From Bacteroidales bacterium (GTDB taxonomy: Bacteria; Bacteroidota; Bacteroidia; Bacteroidales; WCHB1-69), in contig JAEEKX010000022.1 of assembly GCA_016288655.1 (NCBI GenBank), positions 1-55,692 of the forward strand: a stretch of DNA of 55,692 nucleotides. Reading direction: 5' to 3'. Within the stretch, counting starts at the first letter, position 1, and each line of letters starts with the position of its first letter. The notes under the pieces are model-generated. The model was not told the origin of the DNA. It searched no databases and saw nothing but the letters and a program-made list of their open reading frames with translations. The translations under genes were made by a program, and so were the position numbers. Shown piece after piece: positions 43,745 to 52,845 of the stretch.

Positions 43745-43752
43745 AAATTTAC
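43745..43752 (-). promoter_or_regulatory. -7 box of murA
   Basis: CAAATTTA (TAAATTTG on the minus strand), about 20 bp before the ATG at 43724. This supports the shorter start. Confidence 0.6.
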
Positions 43753-43825
43753 CCATTTTCAATCACATGGGTTGCCTGGTCATGCTAAATTTATGAACAA
43801 CAAAAAGTTAGGTAAAAAACGGCTG

Positions 43826-45463
43826 CTATTTCACGATGCGGACACGACGCAGGTCGAGCAGGTTGGTCGGCCCCGGCTCCATTCCTTCGACATTCTTTTG
43901 CACGAAACGGCTCACCTTGTCGTAATAGAGCACCATGACAGGTGCGTCCTCCATGAGCATGGAATCCAACTGCTTATAGTATTCGTTGCGCTGTGCGTCA
44001 TCCAAAACGCGCTGGGATTTCTCAAAAAGTGCGTCGAATTTGGGATTGACGTAATGCGTATAGTTGGATCCGTTTGGCTGCAAGTTCTTGGAATAGAAGA
44101 GGGAAAGGTAGTTCTCAGCATCGGGGTAGTCGCAAATCCAGGAGGCGCGGAAGGCGGGCAGACGGTAGGTCCGTTTCATCTGGTTGAGTTGCGACGCCTG
44201 CCCGACATCCAACTTGACGGTGATGCCGATTTGCGAGAGTTCGTGCTGGATGTATTGGCAAAGGTCCATGTATTGCGCTGTGACAGAAATTGTTATCGGC
44301 GGCAATCCCTTGCCGTTCGGGTAGCCGGCGCGTGCGAGCAAGGCCGTGGCCTTGTCGGGGTCGAAGTGGTAGCCCTTCACCCGATGCTCGTCAAACGACG
44401 GCATCCCGCGCGGCACGAAGCCGGACGTCCCGGCATAACCGACCCCGTTGCGCAAATATCGCATCATCTTCTCTCGGTCAAAGCCGTAGTTCAGCGCCTG
44501 TCGTACCTCCTTCTTCAACAGCGGGTTGTCACTGCCGTCATCCTTCAGCAGGAAACCGATGTATTCCGTGTTCAGATACGGCGAGGAGAGCAGTTGGAGT
44601 TTGTCGCGATACTGGGGCTGCAACTCGCCCTGCTTGGTGAGCAACGCATCCTTATAGGTGGCGTCGTTGCCGGAGATGAAGTCCAATGATCCTTTCATAA
44701 ACTCCATGAACACAGACTGTTGATCCACGATGAAGGTGATGGCGACGGCGTCGAGGTAGGGGAGGCGTTGCCCCTTTTCGTCATACTCGAAGTAATGGGG
44801 ATTCTTGCGCATCACCAACTTGATGCCCTCTTTCCACATCTTCATCTGAAACGGGCCGGTGCCGACGGGGTGGCGGGCAAAGTCCTTGCCGTATTTTTCC
44901 ACCACTTCGCGGGGCACGACGGAGCAGTACTTCATGGCCAACACCCCGAGGAAAGGCGGGTGCGCTTCCTGAAGTTTGATTTGCAAAGTGCTATCGTTCA
45001 GGGCTTTGAAAGCATATTTCCCATGCTCATCGCGGGCCACCTTCTGGAAAATCCAACTTCCCGGCGATGCCACGGCGGTATCGACAATCCGGTTGAAACT
45101 ATAGACAAAGTCTTGGGCCGTCACGTGCCGATGGGCGGGAAAGGTGTAGTCGTCGGTGTTGTGGAAGCGGATGTCGGAACGCAGATGGAAAGTGTAGGTG
45201 AGACCGTCGGGAGAGATCTCCCAGCGGTGTGCGATAGCGGGAACGACGGCGAGCGTGGTGTCCATATCCACCAAGCCGTTGTAGAGCAGGTTGCACGGCC
45301 AGATGTTGGCTTGGCTGGAGGAGAAGGCCGGGTCGAGCGAGGTGATGCCGGCGGACTCGTTGTAGTGGAAGATCATCTTGTCGGCATGGTCGTGCTTGGA
45401 ACCGCACGACAATAGCAACGCGCTCAACGTGAACAAGATAGCGATGATGGATTTTCTGGACAT
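43826..45463 (-). CDS. oligopeptide/dipeptide ABC-type substrate-binding lipoprotein
   Basis: 545 residues. Lipobox SALLLSC (Cys20). It belongs to SBP family 5 (OppA/DppA type) with YNESAGITSLDPAFSSSQ, then ISPDGLTYTFHLRSDIRFHN near residue 100 and HPVGTGPFQMKMWKEG near 200. It would deliver peptides or similar ligands to a membrane permease, but no permease or ATPase genes are adjacent. Stand-alone members in Bacteroidetes are common. It lies between a terminator at 45478-45514 and murA, and no promoter box was noticed for it. Confidence 0.9.
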   Translation of the reverse strand: MSRKSIIAILFTLSALLLSCGSKHDHADKMIFHYNESAGITSLDPAFSSSQANIWPCNLLYNGLVDMDTTLAVVPAIAHRWEISPDGLTYTFHLRSDIRFHNTDDYTFPAHRHVTAQDFVYSFNRIVDTAVASPGSWIFQKVARDEHGKYAFKALNDSTLQIKLQEAHPPFLGVLAMKYCSVVPREVVEKYGKDFARHPVGTGPFQMKMWKEGIKLVMRKNPHYFEYDEKGQRLPYLDAVAITFIVDQQSVFMEFMKGSLDFISGNDATYKDALLTKQGELQPQYRDKLQLLSSPYLNTEYIGFLLKDDGSDNPLLKKEVRQALNYGFDREKMMRYLRNGVGYAGTSGFVPRGMPSFDEHRVKGYHFDPDKATALLARAGYPNGKGLPPITISVTAQYMDLCQYIQHELSQIGITVKLDVGQASQLNQMKRTYRLPAFRASWICDYPDAENYLSLFYSKNLQPNGSNYTHYVNPKFDALFEKSQRVLDDAQRNEYYKQLDSMLMEDAPVMVLYYDKVSRFVQKNVEGMEPGPTNLLDLRRVRIVK

Positions 45464-45477
45464 GGTGTTTTAGGTAA

Positions 45478-45514
45478 AAAAAAAGAGATGAAAGAAGATT
45501 TCATCTCTTTTTTT
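45478..45514 (-). terminator. terminator of the apt-ilvE operon
   Basis: AAAAAAAGAGATGAAA (45478-45493) pairs with TTTCATCTCTTTTTTT (45499-45514) around GAAGA. It lies 15 bp past the ilvE stop. Confidence 0.85.
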
Positions 45515-45528
45515 GTTGATGGCGGGTA

Positions 45529-46554
45529 TTAGTCAACGTCAATGATGTCGCACCAGCCGAATTTGTCTTCCACTTCGCCGAACTGGATGCCGGTGAGGCG
45601 GTTGTAGAGCTTCACGCACCAGGGGCCGGGCTCGCCGTTCTTGGCGATCTGATAGACCTTGCCGCTCTCACGGTCCTGGATGTAATCGACCGGGGAGATG
45701 ACGGCGGCGGTACCGCAGGCGCCGGCTTCCTCGAAGGTGCCGATCTCTTCGATCGGGATGTGACGTCTTTCAACGGTCAGGCCCATGTCGGCGGCCAATT
45801 CGCGGAGACTCTTGTTGGTGATGGAGGGCAGGATGGAGCCGGAATCCGGGGTGATGTACTTGTTCTCCTTGATGCCGAAGAAGTTGGCGGGACCTGCCTC
45901 GTCGATGTACTGTTTGGTCTTGGCGTCCGCGAAGATGGAGGCGGCGAAGCCCTCGTGGTGGGCGCGTTCGCCGGCGCGCAGGCTGGCAGCGTAGTTGCCG
46001 CCCACTTTCACGTGACCGGTGCCCATCGGGGCGGCACGGTCGAAGTCACGAACGATCTGCATGGGAACGGGCTTGAAACCTGCCTTGAAGTAGGGACCTA
46101 CAGGGGTGACGAAGATCATGAAGAGGTACTCATCGGCCGGGGAGACACCCACCTTGGCGCCGGTGCCGATCAGCAACGGACGGAGATAAAGAGTGCCGCC
46201 GGTGCCGTACGGGGGAATGAACTCGGAGTTCAACTGGACCACTTTCCAGCAGGCCTCCTTGAAAAGTTCATCCGGAACCTGGGCCATCATGATGGCCTCG
46301 GAGGAACTCTGCAAACGATGGCAGTTCTCTATCCATCTGAAAATACGCACTTTACCATCCTTGCCACGATAGCATTTCAGACCCTCGAAAGCGGCCTGGC
46401 CATAGTGCAGACAGGTGGCAGCCATGTGCATGGTGACATCTTCGGAAGAGGAGACTTCCAATTTGCCCCATTTGCCGTTTCTGTAATAGCAACGAACGTT
46501 GTAGTTCGTCTTGACATACCCAAAGGATAATTTACTCCAATCGATGTTTTCCAT
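45529..46554 (-). CDS. ilvE: branched-chain amino acid aminotransferase
   Basis: 341 residues, fold-type IV PLP enzyme of the longer 'BCAT II' type. It interconverts Leu, Ile, Val with their 2-oxo acids. The PLP lysine is in GHVKVGGNYAASLRAGE, and HYGQAAFEGLKCYRGKDGK is the N-terminal signature. YLRPLLIGTGAKVGVSPADE and the late GACGTAAVISPVDYI are conserved. It follows apt by 40 bp and ends at a strong terminator. Confidence 0.95.
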   Translation of the reverse strand: MENIDWSKLSFGYVKTNYNVRCYYRNGKWGKLEVSSSEDVTMHMAATCLHYGQAAFEGLKCYRGKDGKVRIFRWIENCHRLQSSSEAIMMAQVPDELFKEACWKVVQLNSEFIPPYGTGGTLYLRPLLIGTGAKVGVSPADEYLFMIFVTPVGPYFKAGFKPVPMQIVRDFDRAAPMGTGHVKVGGNYAASLRAGERAHHEGFAASIFADAKTKQYIDEAGPANFFGIKENKYITPDSGSILPSITNKSLRELAADMGLTVERRHIPIEEIGTFEEAGACGTAAVISPVDYIQDRESGKVYQIAKNGEPGPWCVKLYNRLTGIQFGEVEDKFGWCDIIDVD

Positions 46555-46594
46555 AAATATTAGATTTTGATTGTTAGTTAAGTGATTTTCAATA

Positions 46595-47113
46595 TTATAC
46601 AGATAAAAGACACTGTATGTCGTTCACCTCTTGCGGGATGCGGGCGCGACCGTTGAGTGCCTTGATTTCCATGAGGAAATGGGTGGCGATGAAGGAGGGA
46701 GTGAAGTGTTTGAGCAACTCTATGGTGGCACTGGCGGTGCCGCCGGTGGCGAGGATGTCGTCGAAAACCAGTACGCGCTGCCCGGGTTTCATCGCATCGA
46801 CGTGCATCTCGATGCTCTCGTCGCCGTATTCAAGATGATAGGTGGCCTTGTAAGTCTTGTATGGCAGTTTGCCCGCTTTGCGGACGGGAACGAAAGGCAG
46901 CCCCAAGGCCAAAGCCAGCGAAGGCGCAAAGAAGTAGCCGCGCGACTCTAAGCCGACGACCACATCCGGCTTCACGGCTTTCGCCGCCTCCAACAGCGCG
47001 TTGAAGGCCTCGCGGAAGGCTTCGGCATCGTTCATCACCGTGGTGATGTCGTAAAATTGAATCCCTTTCTTAGGGAAATCAGGGACGACACGAAATTTGC
47101 TGATGTCAAACAT
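46595..47113 (-). CDS. apt: adenine phosphoribosyltransferase
   Basis: 172 residues, normal length. It salvages adenine to AMP with PRPP. The PRPP loop is VLVFDDILATGGTASATIEL, and VVGLESRGYFFAPSLALALG and FVPVRKAGKLPYKT are the family blocks. It is the first gene of the apt-ilvE pair, with a promoter box 22 bp upstream. Confidence 0.95.
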   Translation of the reverse strand: MFDISKFRVVPDFPKKGIQFYDITTVMNDAEAFREAFNALLEAAKAVKPDVVVGLESRGYFFAPSLALALGLPFVPVRKAGKLPYKTYKATYHLEYGDESIEMHVDAMKPGQRVLVFDDILATGGTASATIELLKHFTPSFIATHFLMEIKALNGRARIPQEVNDIQCLLSV

Positions 47114-47134
47114 TATTGTTGTTTTTTACAGGTG

Positions 47135-47142
47135 CAAATTTA
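47135..47142 (-). promoter_or_regulatory. -7 box of apt
   Basis: CAAATTTA (TAAATTTG on the minus strand), 22 bp before the ATG. Confidence 0.6.
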
Positions 47143-47218
47143 CATTTTTTTTTTGATAAAAATGATGCTTGATGGAAAATTTATTTACGAAGGATTTTCT
47201 TGTGCAAATAATTGAAAA

Positions 47219-48556
47219 TCAGTTGTTTCTTTGTAAAACGAAGAGACGGCTGACGGCTCGTTGACCAAGGGCTTGTACTTGCAACAGGTAGACCGCGGGC
47301 GGCAGGTGATGGTCTCCCACTCGGATGACACCATTTTCTAAATGGCCTTGTGCCCTCAACTTGCCTTGCAAGTCATAGATGCGGTATTCCGAATCCGAAA
47401 GGGCGGTCGGGCACTCCACGTGGATTTCATCGACAACAGGGTTGGGATAGATCCACAAATGCTCTCCGTCCCACCAGGCGATGCCGTCGGTGGGAATCGT
47501 GTCCCCGCCTGGCGTGATCGTGTCGCCAGGGACAATCGTATCACCTCCCGGGACGATGGTGTCCTCTGCTGGCACGTTCAGCGACTCCAAATATCCTGAC
47601 AGATAAGGAGATAAATCCAACTTCTGCAATTTGGCGGGACGGGGGATGGTGATGATCCCATTATATACATAGTATTCGTTGGTGATGTAGTAGTCGAGCG
47701 TATTGCTGGTGGCGATGGCCTCCACCTGATCGCGTTGCAGCGTGGAGAAGGAGAGTTTGCGCTTGTTGCCGGAGAAGAAGTTCTCTCCTTGAAAGTCGTA
47801 AAGCAGATAGATGAACGGATTGAGCAGGTTGCTGTACCCGCAGAGCACCACGATGCGCTTGTCGGGCAGATAAGTGGCCCCCGTGATCAGTCCGCCCACA
47901 TTGCACTCTCCGCGCGGCGTAGCGACATGAGTGCCAGGCACTTTCGGAAAACCGTAGCAGACCGTCCCTTCGCTCACCCACTGCTTGGTGAAGACGAAGA
48001 TGCTGTCGGCGCCCACGACGAATGACTCGCAGTCGTAGTCGGTGTTCTGCGAGGCGGCGGTGAAGTCCGTCTGGTCACTGTAACTGAAGTAGATGGTGTC
48101 GGAGACGGGAGCGTGTGCCAGAAGACTGGCCTTGCTGATGCGTACGATCCGCAGGTTGGTGCGCGATCCGGCGTTGTTGCCCATGTCGCCGAAGTATAGG
48201 TAGAGAGAATCCTGCGACACTTCCTCAGTGTCGTAGTTGCCGCCTGTGGCGATGTCGAGGGAGTCCAATAGGGCGCCCGAAGTGGAGTCGAGTTTGTATA
48301 AGTTCGTGTTGGTATGGTCGTTGAGAGTCCAATAGCCGTCATTCCAGAAGATCATGCCGGAGGTGCCGTTGACGGTTTCGGACAGTTCCCCCAAGGTTGT
48401 CGGGCTGACGGTGGTGGAGTTGTAGGTGCAACTGCCGTCGTTGACGGTGGCGTTGGCGTTGTAATTGTTCGCCAGCGGGTCGGTGCAGCCGCAGACCTGG
48501 GCCGTCGCCCACGAGGTCGCGCTCAACAAAAGGGTCAATAACAGGATTCTTTTCAT
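47219..48556 (-). CDS. T9SS cargo protein with beta-propeller-like body
   Basis: 445 residues. Signal peptide cut before Gln (WATA/Q). Residues about 22-46 form a small Cys/Asn-rich repeat (CGCTDPLANNYNANATV, NDGSCTY) common at the start of Bacteroidetes surface proteins. The body (60-330) has strand-turn repeats like GYWTLNDHTNTNLYKLDSTS and ATYLPDKRIVVLCGYSN, suggesting a propeller or phytase-like fold. A linker repeats DTIVPGG/DTITPGG four times (about 333-355). The C-terminal sorting domain has LWIYPNPVVDEIHVECP and AVYLLQVQALGQRAVSRLFV. It follows the djlA-like gene by 30 bp and probably ends that operon. Function is not recognised. Confidence 0.75.
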   Translation of the reverse strand: MKRILLLTLLLSATSWATAQVCGCTDPLANNYNANATVNDGSCTYNSTTVSPTTLGELSETVNGTSGMIFWNDGYWTLNDHTNTNLYKLDSTSGALLDSLDIATGGNYDTEEVSQDSLYLYFGDMGNNAGSRTNLRIVRISKASLLAHAPVSDTIYFSYSDQTDFTAASQNTDYDCESFVVGADSIFVFTKQWVSEGTVCYGFPKVPGTHVATPRGECNVGGLITGATYLPDKRIVVLCGYSNLLNPFIYLLYDFQGENFFSGNKRKLSFSTLQRDQVEAIATSNTLDYYITNEYYVYNGIITIPRPAKLQKLDLSPYLSGYLESLNVPAEDTIVPGGDTIVPGDTITPGGDTIPTDGIAWWDGEHLWIYPNPVVDEIHVECPTALSDSEYRIYDLQGKLRAQGHLENGVIRVGDHHLPPAVYLLQVQALGQRAVSRLFVLQRNN

Positions 48557-48586
48557 TGTGGGGATATTTATGAATTTGATAATGAA

Positions 48587-49453
48587 CTATTTCATTCCAC
48601 GCGATTTGCGGATGTTATCGTAGGCATCACTGAGTTTGGCGAACTTCTCCTCTGCCTGCTTGCGCATGTCGTCGCCGAGGTGGGCGACGCGGTCGGGATG
48701 GTACTTCTTCGCCATGGTTCGGTAGGCCTTCTTCACCTCTTCATCGGTCGCATCCGGACTGATTTCCAGTATCTTATAGTCGTCGTCAAGGGTGTGGCTG
48801 CGGTAGGTGCTGCCGCTACCACCATTGTTGCCGCTACCAGATGACGATCTTCCGCCGCCATACTGGTAATAGCCGCCCATGTACATGGCCTTGATGGACT
48901 CGTAGTCGCCGGCGCTAACGCCCATCTGCATGGCGATCCGCCGGATCTCTTCCACCTCCAGCGGATGCAGTTCGCCGTCGGCGTTGGCCAGTCCGAAAAG
49001 GAACTGTACGATGAGCAGACGCTCGTGGATGGTGCTGCTGTTGCGCAGCGTGGCGCAGATGGCAGCGATGTTATAGTTCTCACCCATAATCTCTTGCAGT
49101 CGGAGCAGGGCCTGCTGTGCGTTGGCGGCCCCTAGGTTCCGGGTCAAATAGCTGCGAAGATAGTCCAGTTCCGAACGCTTGAAATGCCCGTCGGCCTTAA
49201 TGACGTCGGCGCTCAGAATCAACAGCGACTCTAGAAAGTCCGACCTTTGGTAGCGTTCGGTATGCACGCGCCCTTGTCCCCAGTTGAAGAGCTTGGCGAT
49301 GGCATTGTAGATGAAAATCAGGACTAGGAAGGTAAGAAACGTAATCATAAATGATGATTCTATGTTTAAGGCATCACAAAGGAGGGATGAGAGCAACTTC
49401 GCAACCAAAAAGAGTACAATGTACGCGATGATGGAGCCAGAGCAAGAGAACAT
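48587..49453 (-). CDS. DjlA-like TerB-DnaJ membrane co-chaperone
   Basis: 288 residues. One or two N-terminal membrane helices (IIAYIVLFLVAKLLSSLLC and FMITFLTFLVLIFIYNAI), a TerB-type helical domain about 70-190 (LLILSADVIKADGHFKRSEL, LFGLANADGELHPLEVEEIR), then a Gly/Ser-rich linker. The C-terminal J domain (about 222-288) has DYKILEISPDATDEEVKKAY and the HPD motif in KYHPDRVAHLG. It recruits DnaK to the inner membrane surface. It is 3 bp after rimO. Confidence 0.88.
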   Translation of the reverse strand: MFSCSGSIIAYIVLFLVAKLLSSLLCDALNIESSFMITFLTFLVLIFIYNAIAKLFNWGQGRVHTERYQRSDFLESLLILSADVIKADGHFKRSELDYLRSYLTRNLGAANAQQALLRLQEIMGENYNIAAICATLRNSSTIHERLLIVQFLFGLANADGELHPLEVEEIRRIAMQMGVSAGDYESIKAMYMGGYYQYGGGRSSSGSGNNGGSGSTYRSHTLDDDYKILEISPDATDEEVKKAYRTMAKKYHPDRVAHLGDDMRKQAEEKFAKLSDAYDNIRKSRGMK

Positions 49454-49456
49454 AGC

Positions 49457-50737
49457 CTATACTTTTGTGCCGTATAAATCGAAATGGTCGGCCTTTTCGA
49501 TGCGTACCGGATAGAACTCGCCGATCTTGAGCTTCTCTTTCTTTTTGATGAGCACGGAGTCATCGACGTCGGGGGAGTCGAACTCGGTGCGGCCGATGTA
49601 GTAGCGGTTGTCCTCGCTGTCGATGATGACCTTGAGCACGCTGCCCACCTTCTGCTGGTTGAGTTCGAGGGCGATTTTCTCCTGCGAGGCGATCAGTTCC
49701 TCCAGGCGGCGGTTTTTCTCACGTTCCTTGATGGGATCGCCGAGCGGATAGGCGGGCGTGCCTTCTTCCTGCGAGTAACTGAAGAAACCGAGCCGGTCGA
49801 AGCGGACGTCCTCCACGAACTTCAAAAGTTCCTTGTGCTGCTCGCGGGTTTCGGTGGGATAGCCGGAGATGAGGGTGGAACGCAGAGCGATGCCAGGCAC
49901 TTTATCGCGGATGCGCTCGATGAGTTTGTAGATCTGTGCCGCGTTACCCCCGCGATTCATGTCGCGCAAGATCTCCTCGTTGATGTGCTGCAACGGGATG
50001 TCAAGGTATTTGCAAATAGTTGAATACTCGCGCATTACATCTAAAATCTCGTAAGGGAAATTGACGGGATAGGCATAATGCAGACGGATCCACTCGATGC
50101 CGTTCACCTGCGCCAGTTTCCGCAGCAGACGCTCCAGGTCGCGGCGTTGGTACAGGTCCGTGCCGTAACTGGTCAGATCCTGCGCAATCAACATGATCTC
50201 CTTGACGCCCTGAGCGGCCAACTGTTCGGCCTCGCGCACGATGCTCTCCACCGGTTTCGACACCTGCTTGCCGCGGATGAGCGGAATGGCGCAGTAGGAG
50301 CAGTGGCGGTCGCACCCTTCCGAAACCTTCAGGTAGGCGTAATGCTTGGGTGTGGAGATGATTCGGTCGGTCTGTTGCAACAGGTCGAAATGGGTGTCCC
50401 CGAGCATCTCGCCCAAGTCGGCGAAGGGGAAGATGCCGTCGATTTCGGGAATGGACTCGCGCAGGTCGTCCGCGTAACGCTGGGCGAGGCAGCCCGTGAC
50501 GAACAACTGCCCGACCAGCCCCTGCTTTTTCCGTTCCACTTGGAACAGGATCTCGTCAACCGACTGTGTCTTGGCATCTTGGATGAAGGCGCACGTGTTG
50601 ACGACCACCACGTCGAAGCGCCTTTCGGCGGGCGAGTTGTGGAAGACCTTGTGTCCCTTCCGATGAAATTGGGCTGCCAAGACTTCCGAATCGACGGTGT
50701 TTTTGGAACAGCCCAAAGTGATGATGTTGATGTGCAT
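49457..50737 (-). CDS. rimO: ribosomal protein S12 methylthiotransferase
   Basis: 426 residues. It adds a methylthio group to an Asp of ribosomal protein S12. The UPF0004 N-terminus has TLGCSKNTVDSEVLAAQF. The radical SAM cluster motif CxxxCxxC is in CDRHCSYCAIPLIRGKQ. The C-terminal TRAM domain (VGSVLKVIIDSEDNRYYIG) closes the protein. It lies in the run gcvT-rimO-djlA-like-T9SS cargo, with a GC hairpin in the 62-bp gap after gcvT. Confidence 0.94.
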   Translation of the reverse strand: MHINIITLGCSKNTVDSEVLAAQFHRKGHKVFHNSPAERRFDVVVVNTCAFIQDAKTQSVDEILFQVERKKQGLVGQLFVTGCLAQRYADDLRESIPEIDGIFPFADLGEMLGDTHFDLLQQTDRIISTPKHYAYLKVSEGCDRHCSYCAIPLIRGKQVSKPVESIVREAEQLAAQGVKEIMLIAQDLTSYGTDLYQRRDLERLLRKLAQVNGIEWIRLHYAYPVNFPYEILDVMREYSTICKYLDIPLQHINEEILRDMNRGGNAAQIYKLIERIRDKVPGIALRSTLISGYPTETREQHKELLKFVEDVRFDRLGFFSYSQEEGTPAYPLGDPIKEREKNRRLEELIASQEKIALELNQQKVGSVLKVIIDSEDNRYYIGRTEFDSPDVDDSVLIKKKEKLKIGEFYPVRIEKADHFDLYGTKV

Positions 50738-50764
50738 TCCTATGGGATTGAAAGGCCGCAGGGG

Positions 50765-50783
50765 AGGGGAGTGCCGCTCCCCT
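50765..50783. other. GC-rich hairpin between gcvT and rimO
   Basis: AGGGGAG (50765-50771), loop TGCCG, CTCCCCT (50777-50783). No T tract follows on the minus strand, so it is more likely an RNA-stability or attenuation element than a terminator. Confidence 0.4.
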
Positions 50784-50799
50784 GGCGGACTGTGCGGGA

Positions 50800-51891
50800 T
50801 TAGTTACCTTTGTAGAAGGGCATCTTGACCACGACGGCCTTGAGGAGCTTCTCGCGGATCTTGATGTAGATGTTGGTATCGACCTTGGAGAATTCGGTCT
50901 TGACCCAGGCGGTGCCGATGTTCTTGTCGATGCTCGGACCGTGGGTGCCGGAGCGGACGATGCCGATGTTGTTGCCCTCGGCGTCGCAGACCTCGTATTC
51001 CAGACGCGGGATGCCGCGGTCAATCATCTCGAAGCCAACGAGTTTGCGTTTGAGACCGTCGGCTTTGAGTTTCAACATGTACTCTTTGTCGATGCAATCC
51101 TTGGCGTTGAGTTTGGTGATCCAGCCCAGACCGGCTTCGATGGGGCAGATGGTGTCGTCGATCTCGTGGCCATAGAGGCAGAAGCCCATTTCGAGACGCA
51201 GGGTGTCGCGTGCGCCCAAGCCGATGGGCTTGATGTCGAACTCCTTGCCCGCTTCGAAGACGGCGTCCCAGATCTTGAGGGCGTCCTCGTTCTTGAAATA
51301 GATCTCGCAGCCGCCGGCGCCGGTGTAGCCGGTGGTGGAGAAGATGACGTTCGGAACGCCGGCGAAGGTGACCGTCTTGGTGGTGTAGTACTCCATGTCA
51401 ACCACCGGGGTGTCGGTCAGCTTCTGCATGGCTTTCAGAGCCAACGGACCCTGGATGGCCAACTGGGAGATGCCGTCGGAAATGTTGGCGATCTCTGCGC
51501 CGAATTTCTCGTTCTGCTTGCTCACCCATGCCCAATCCTTGTCGATGTTGGCGGCGTTCACCACCAAAAGATAGTCGTTTTCGGCGATGTTATAGACCAA
51601 CAGGTCATCGACGATACCGCCTTTCCCGTTCGGGAAGCAGGAATATTGCACCTTGCCGGGGTAGAGCGCAGCGACGTCGTTGCTGGTGATATATTGCAGT
51701 AAATCAAGTGCTTTCGGCCCACGGACGGTGAACTCGCCCATGTGGGAGACATCGAAGACGCCCACCTTGCTTCTCACATGAAGATGCTCGGCGACTAAAC
51801 CTTCGTATTGAACAGGCATCAAATAACCTGCGAACTCAACCATTTTGGCACCCAATTTCTCGTGCGTTGCTCTGAAAACAGTCTCTTTCAT
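50800..51891 (-). CDS. gcvT: glycine cleavage system aminomethyltransferase (T-protein)
   Basis: 363 residues. It transfers the methylene group from the aminomethyl-lipoyl H-protein to tetrahydrofolate and releases ammonia. GVFDVSHMGEFTVRGPKALD, GKVQYSCFPNGKGGIVDDLL and LGARDTLRLEMGFCLYGHEI are the typical blocks, with the GTHGPSIDKNIG turn in the C-terminal barrel. The other gcv genes are not in the window. Divergent from the exported DUF4412-like gene, with its own promoter box. Confidence 0.95.
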   Translation of the reverse strand: MKETVFRATHEKLGAKMVEFAGYLMPVQYEGLVAEHLHVRSKVGVFDVSHMGEFTVRGPKALDLLQYITSNDVAALYPGKVQYSCFPNGKGGIVDDLLVYNIAENDYLLVVNAANIDKDWAWVSKQNEKFGAEIANISDGISQLAIQGPLALKAMQKLTDTPVVDMEYYTTKTVTFAGVPNVIFSTTGYTGAGGCEIYFKNEDALKIWDAVFEAGKEFDIKPIGLGARDTLRLEMGFCLYGHEIDDTICPIEAGLGWITKLNAKDCIDKEYMLKLKADGLKRKLVGFEMIDRGIPRLEYEVCDAEGNNIGIVRSGTHGPSIDKNIGTAWVKTEFSKVDTNIYIKIREKLLKAVVVKMPFYKGN

Positions 51892-51963
51892 AATCTAAAT
51901 GTTTTGTTTTGAATAAATTGTAATATGAAATAATTTCCGAATACGTTAAAATGAATTTTTCGG

Positions 51964-51971
51964 CAAAATTA
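51964..51971 (-). promoter_or_regulatory. -7 box of gcvT
   Basis: CAAAATTA (TAATTTTG on the minus strand), leader of about 70 nt. Confidence 0.55.
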
Positions 51972-52016
51972 CGACTTTTTTATCAGAAACACCACTTGTA
52001 ATTAAAATTAATGACG

Positions 52017-52024
52017 TATTTTTG
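52017..52024 (+). promoter_or_regulatory. promoter of the exported DUF4412-like gene
   Basis: TATTTTTG with a TTG at 51996-51998, 18 bp upstream, the -33 spacing of Bacteroidetes promoters. The leader is about 35 nt. Confidence 0.7.
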
Positions 52025-52063
52025 CACACGCAAAATTGAAACAAAATCAAAACTTATAGTACA

Positions 52064-52771
52064 ATGAAAAAAGCAACCTTAATCCTCCTTTCCGTGATGC
52101 TCTTCAGCTTCACGACGGCCTTTGCCCAGAAGGCATTCATCGGTACCGTCACCTCGAAAGTGATCATCGAAGGCACCGATGACCCCAACATCCTGTCGCA
52201 AATTCCTGAGAACACCACTACTTACATTTATGAGAACCGTACCAAGACCGTTCAGGACCTCGGTGGTGCCAGCTTGGCGCAGATCACCAACGGTGATGCC
52301 AAAGTCTCCATCATCTTCTTCGACATTCCCGGTCTGGGCAAGTATTATGCCGAGATGACCGAGGCCGACCTCAACAAGGCCCATGAGAAAGTGGAGACGA
52401 AATACAACTACACGGGTGAGATGAAAATGATCGCCGGTTACAACTGCGAAAAGGTCATCGAGACCATCATCGACAAGGAGACTGACGAAGAGACCACTGT
52501 GACGCTTTATGTCTCCAAGGATTTCTGCGCCAACCCCGCCATCAATTTCAGCACCCACGACGGGTTGGTCGGCTATCCGCTCCGCACGGAAAGAAAGGTG
52601 GATATGAACGGCACCGAAGTCACCCAGATTCTGGAGGCCGTGTCGGTCACCCCGAGCAAGAAGGTGAAACTCGCCGAGTTTCTCCCTCCCACGGACGGCA
52701 AGAAGTTCGACTCCGTTGAGGAGATGTTCAAGACTTTGATGGGGACCGGCGAAGAGGACGAAGACGAGTAG
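52064..52771 (+). CDS. exported DUF4412-like protein
   Basis: 235 residues. Signal peptide MKKATLILLSVMLFSF cut before Gln (AFA/Q). The mature protein is beta-rich with IPENTTTYIYENRTKTVQD, then IAGYNCEKVIETIIDKETDE and a middle part that recalls DUF4412/GLPGLI-type periplasmic proteins (a strand with 'gkYY..m', then 'I.GY.c.K'). The C-terminus is acidic (GTGEEDEDE). Function is unknown. It is a single-gene unit with a clean promoter and terminator, followed by the YggS-family gene. Confidence 0.72.
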   Translation: MKKATLILLSVMLFSFTTAFAQKAFIGTVTSKVIIEGTDDPNILSQIPENTTTYIYENRTKTVQDLGGASLAQITNGDAKVSIIFFDIPGLGKYYAEMTEADLNKAHEKVETKYNYTGEMKMIAGYNCEKVIETIIDKETDEETTVTLYVSKDFCANPAINFSTHDGLVGYPLRTERKVDMNGTEVTQILEAVSVTPSKKVKLAEFLPPTDGKKFDSVEEMFKTLMGTGEEDEDE

Positions 52772-52795
52772 TAAAACTCAACATATTCGGATAGG

Positions 52796-52828
52796 GGAGG
52801 ACTGCGAATCGTTGGTCCTCCTTTTTTT
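52796..52828 (+). terminator. terminator of the DUF4412-like gene
   Basis: GGAGGAC (52796-52802) pairs with GTCCTCC (52815-52821), followed by a run of seven T. Confidence 0.8.
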
Positions 52829-52845
52829 ACAAAATACAAAACGCT

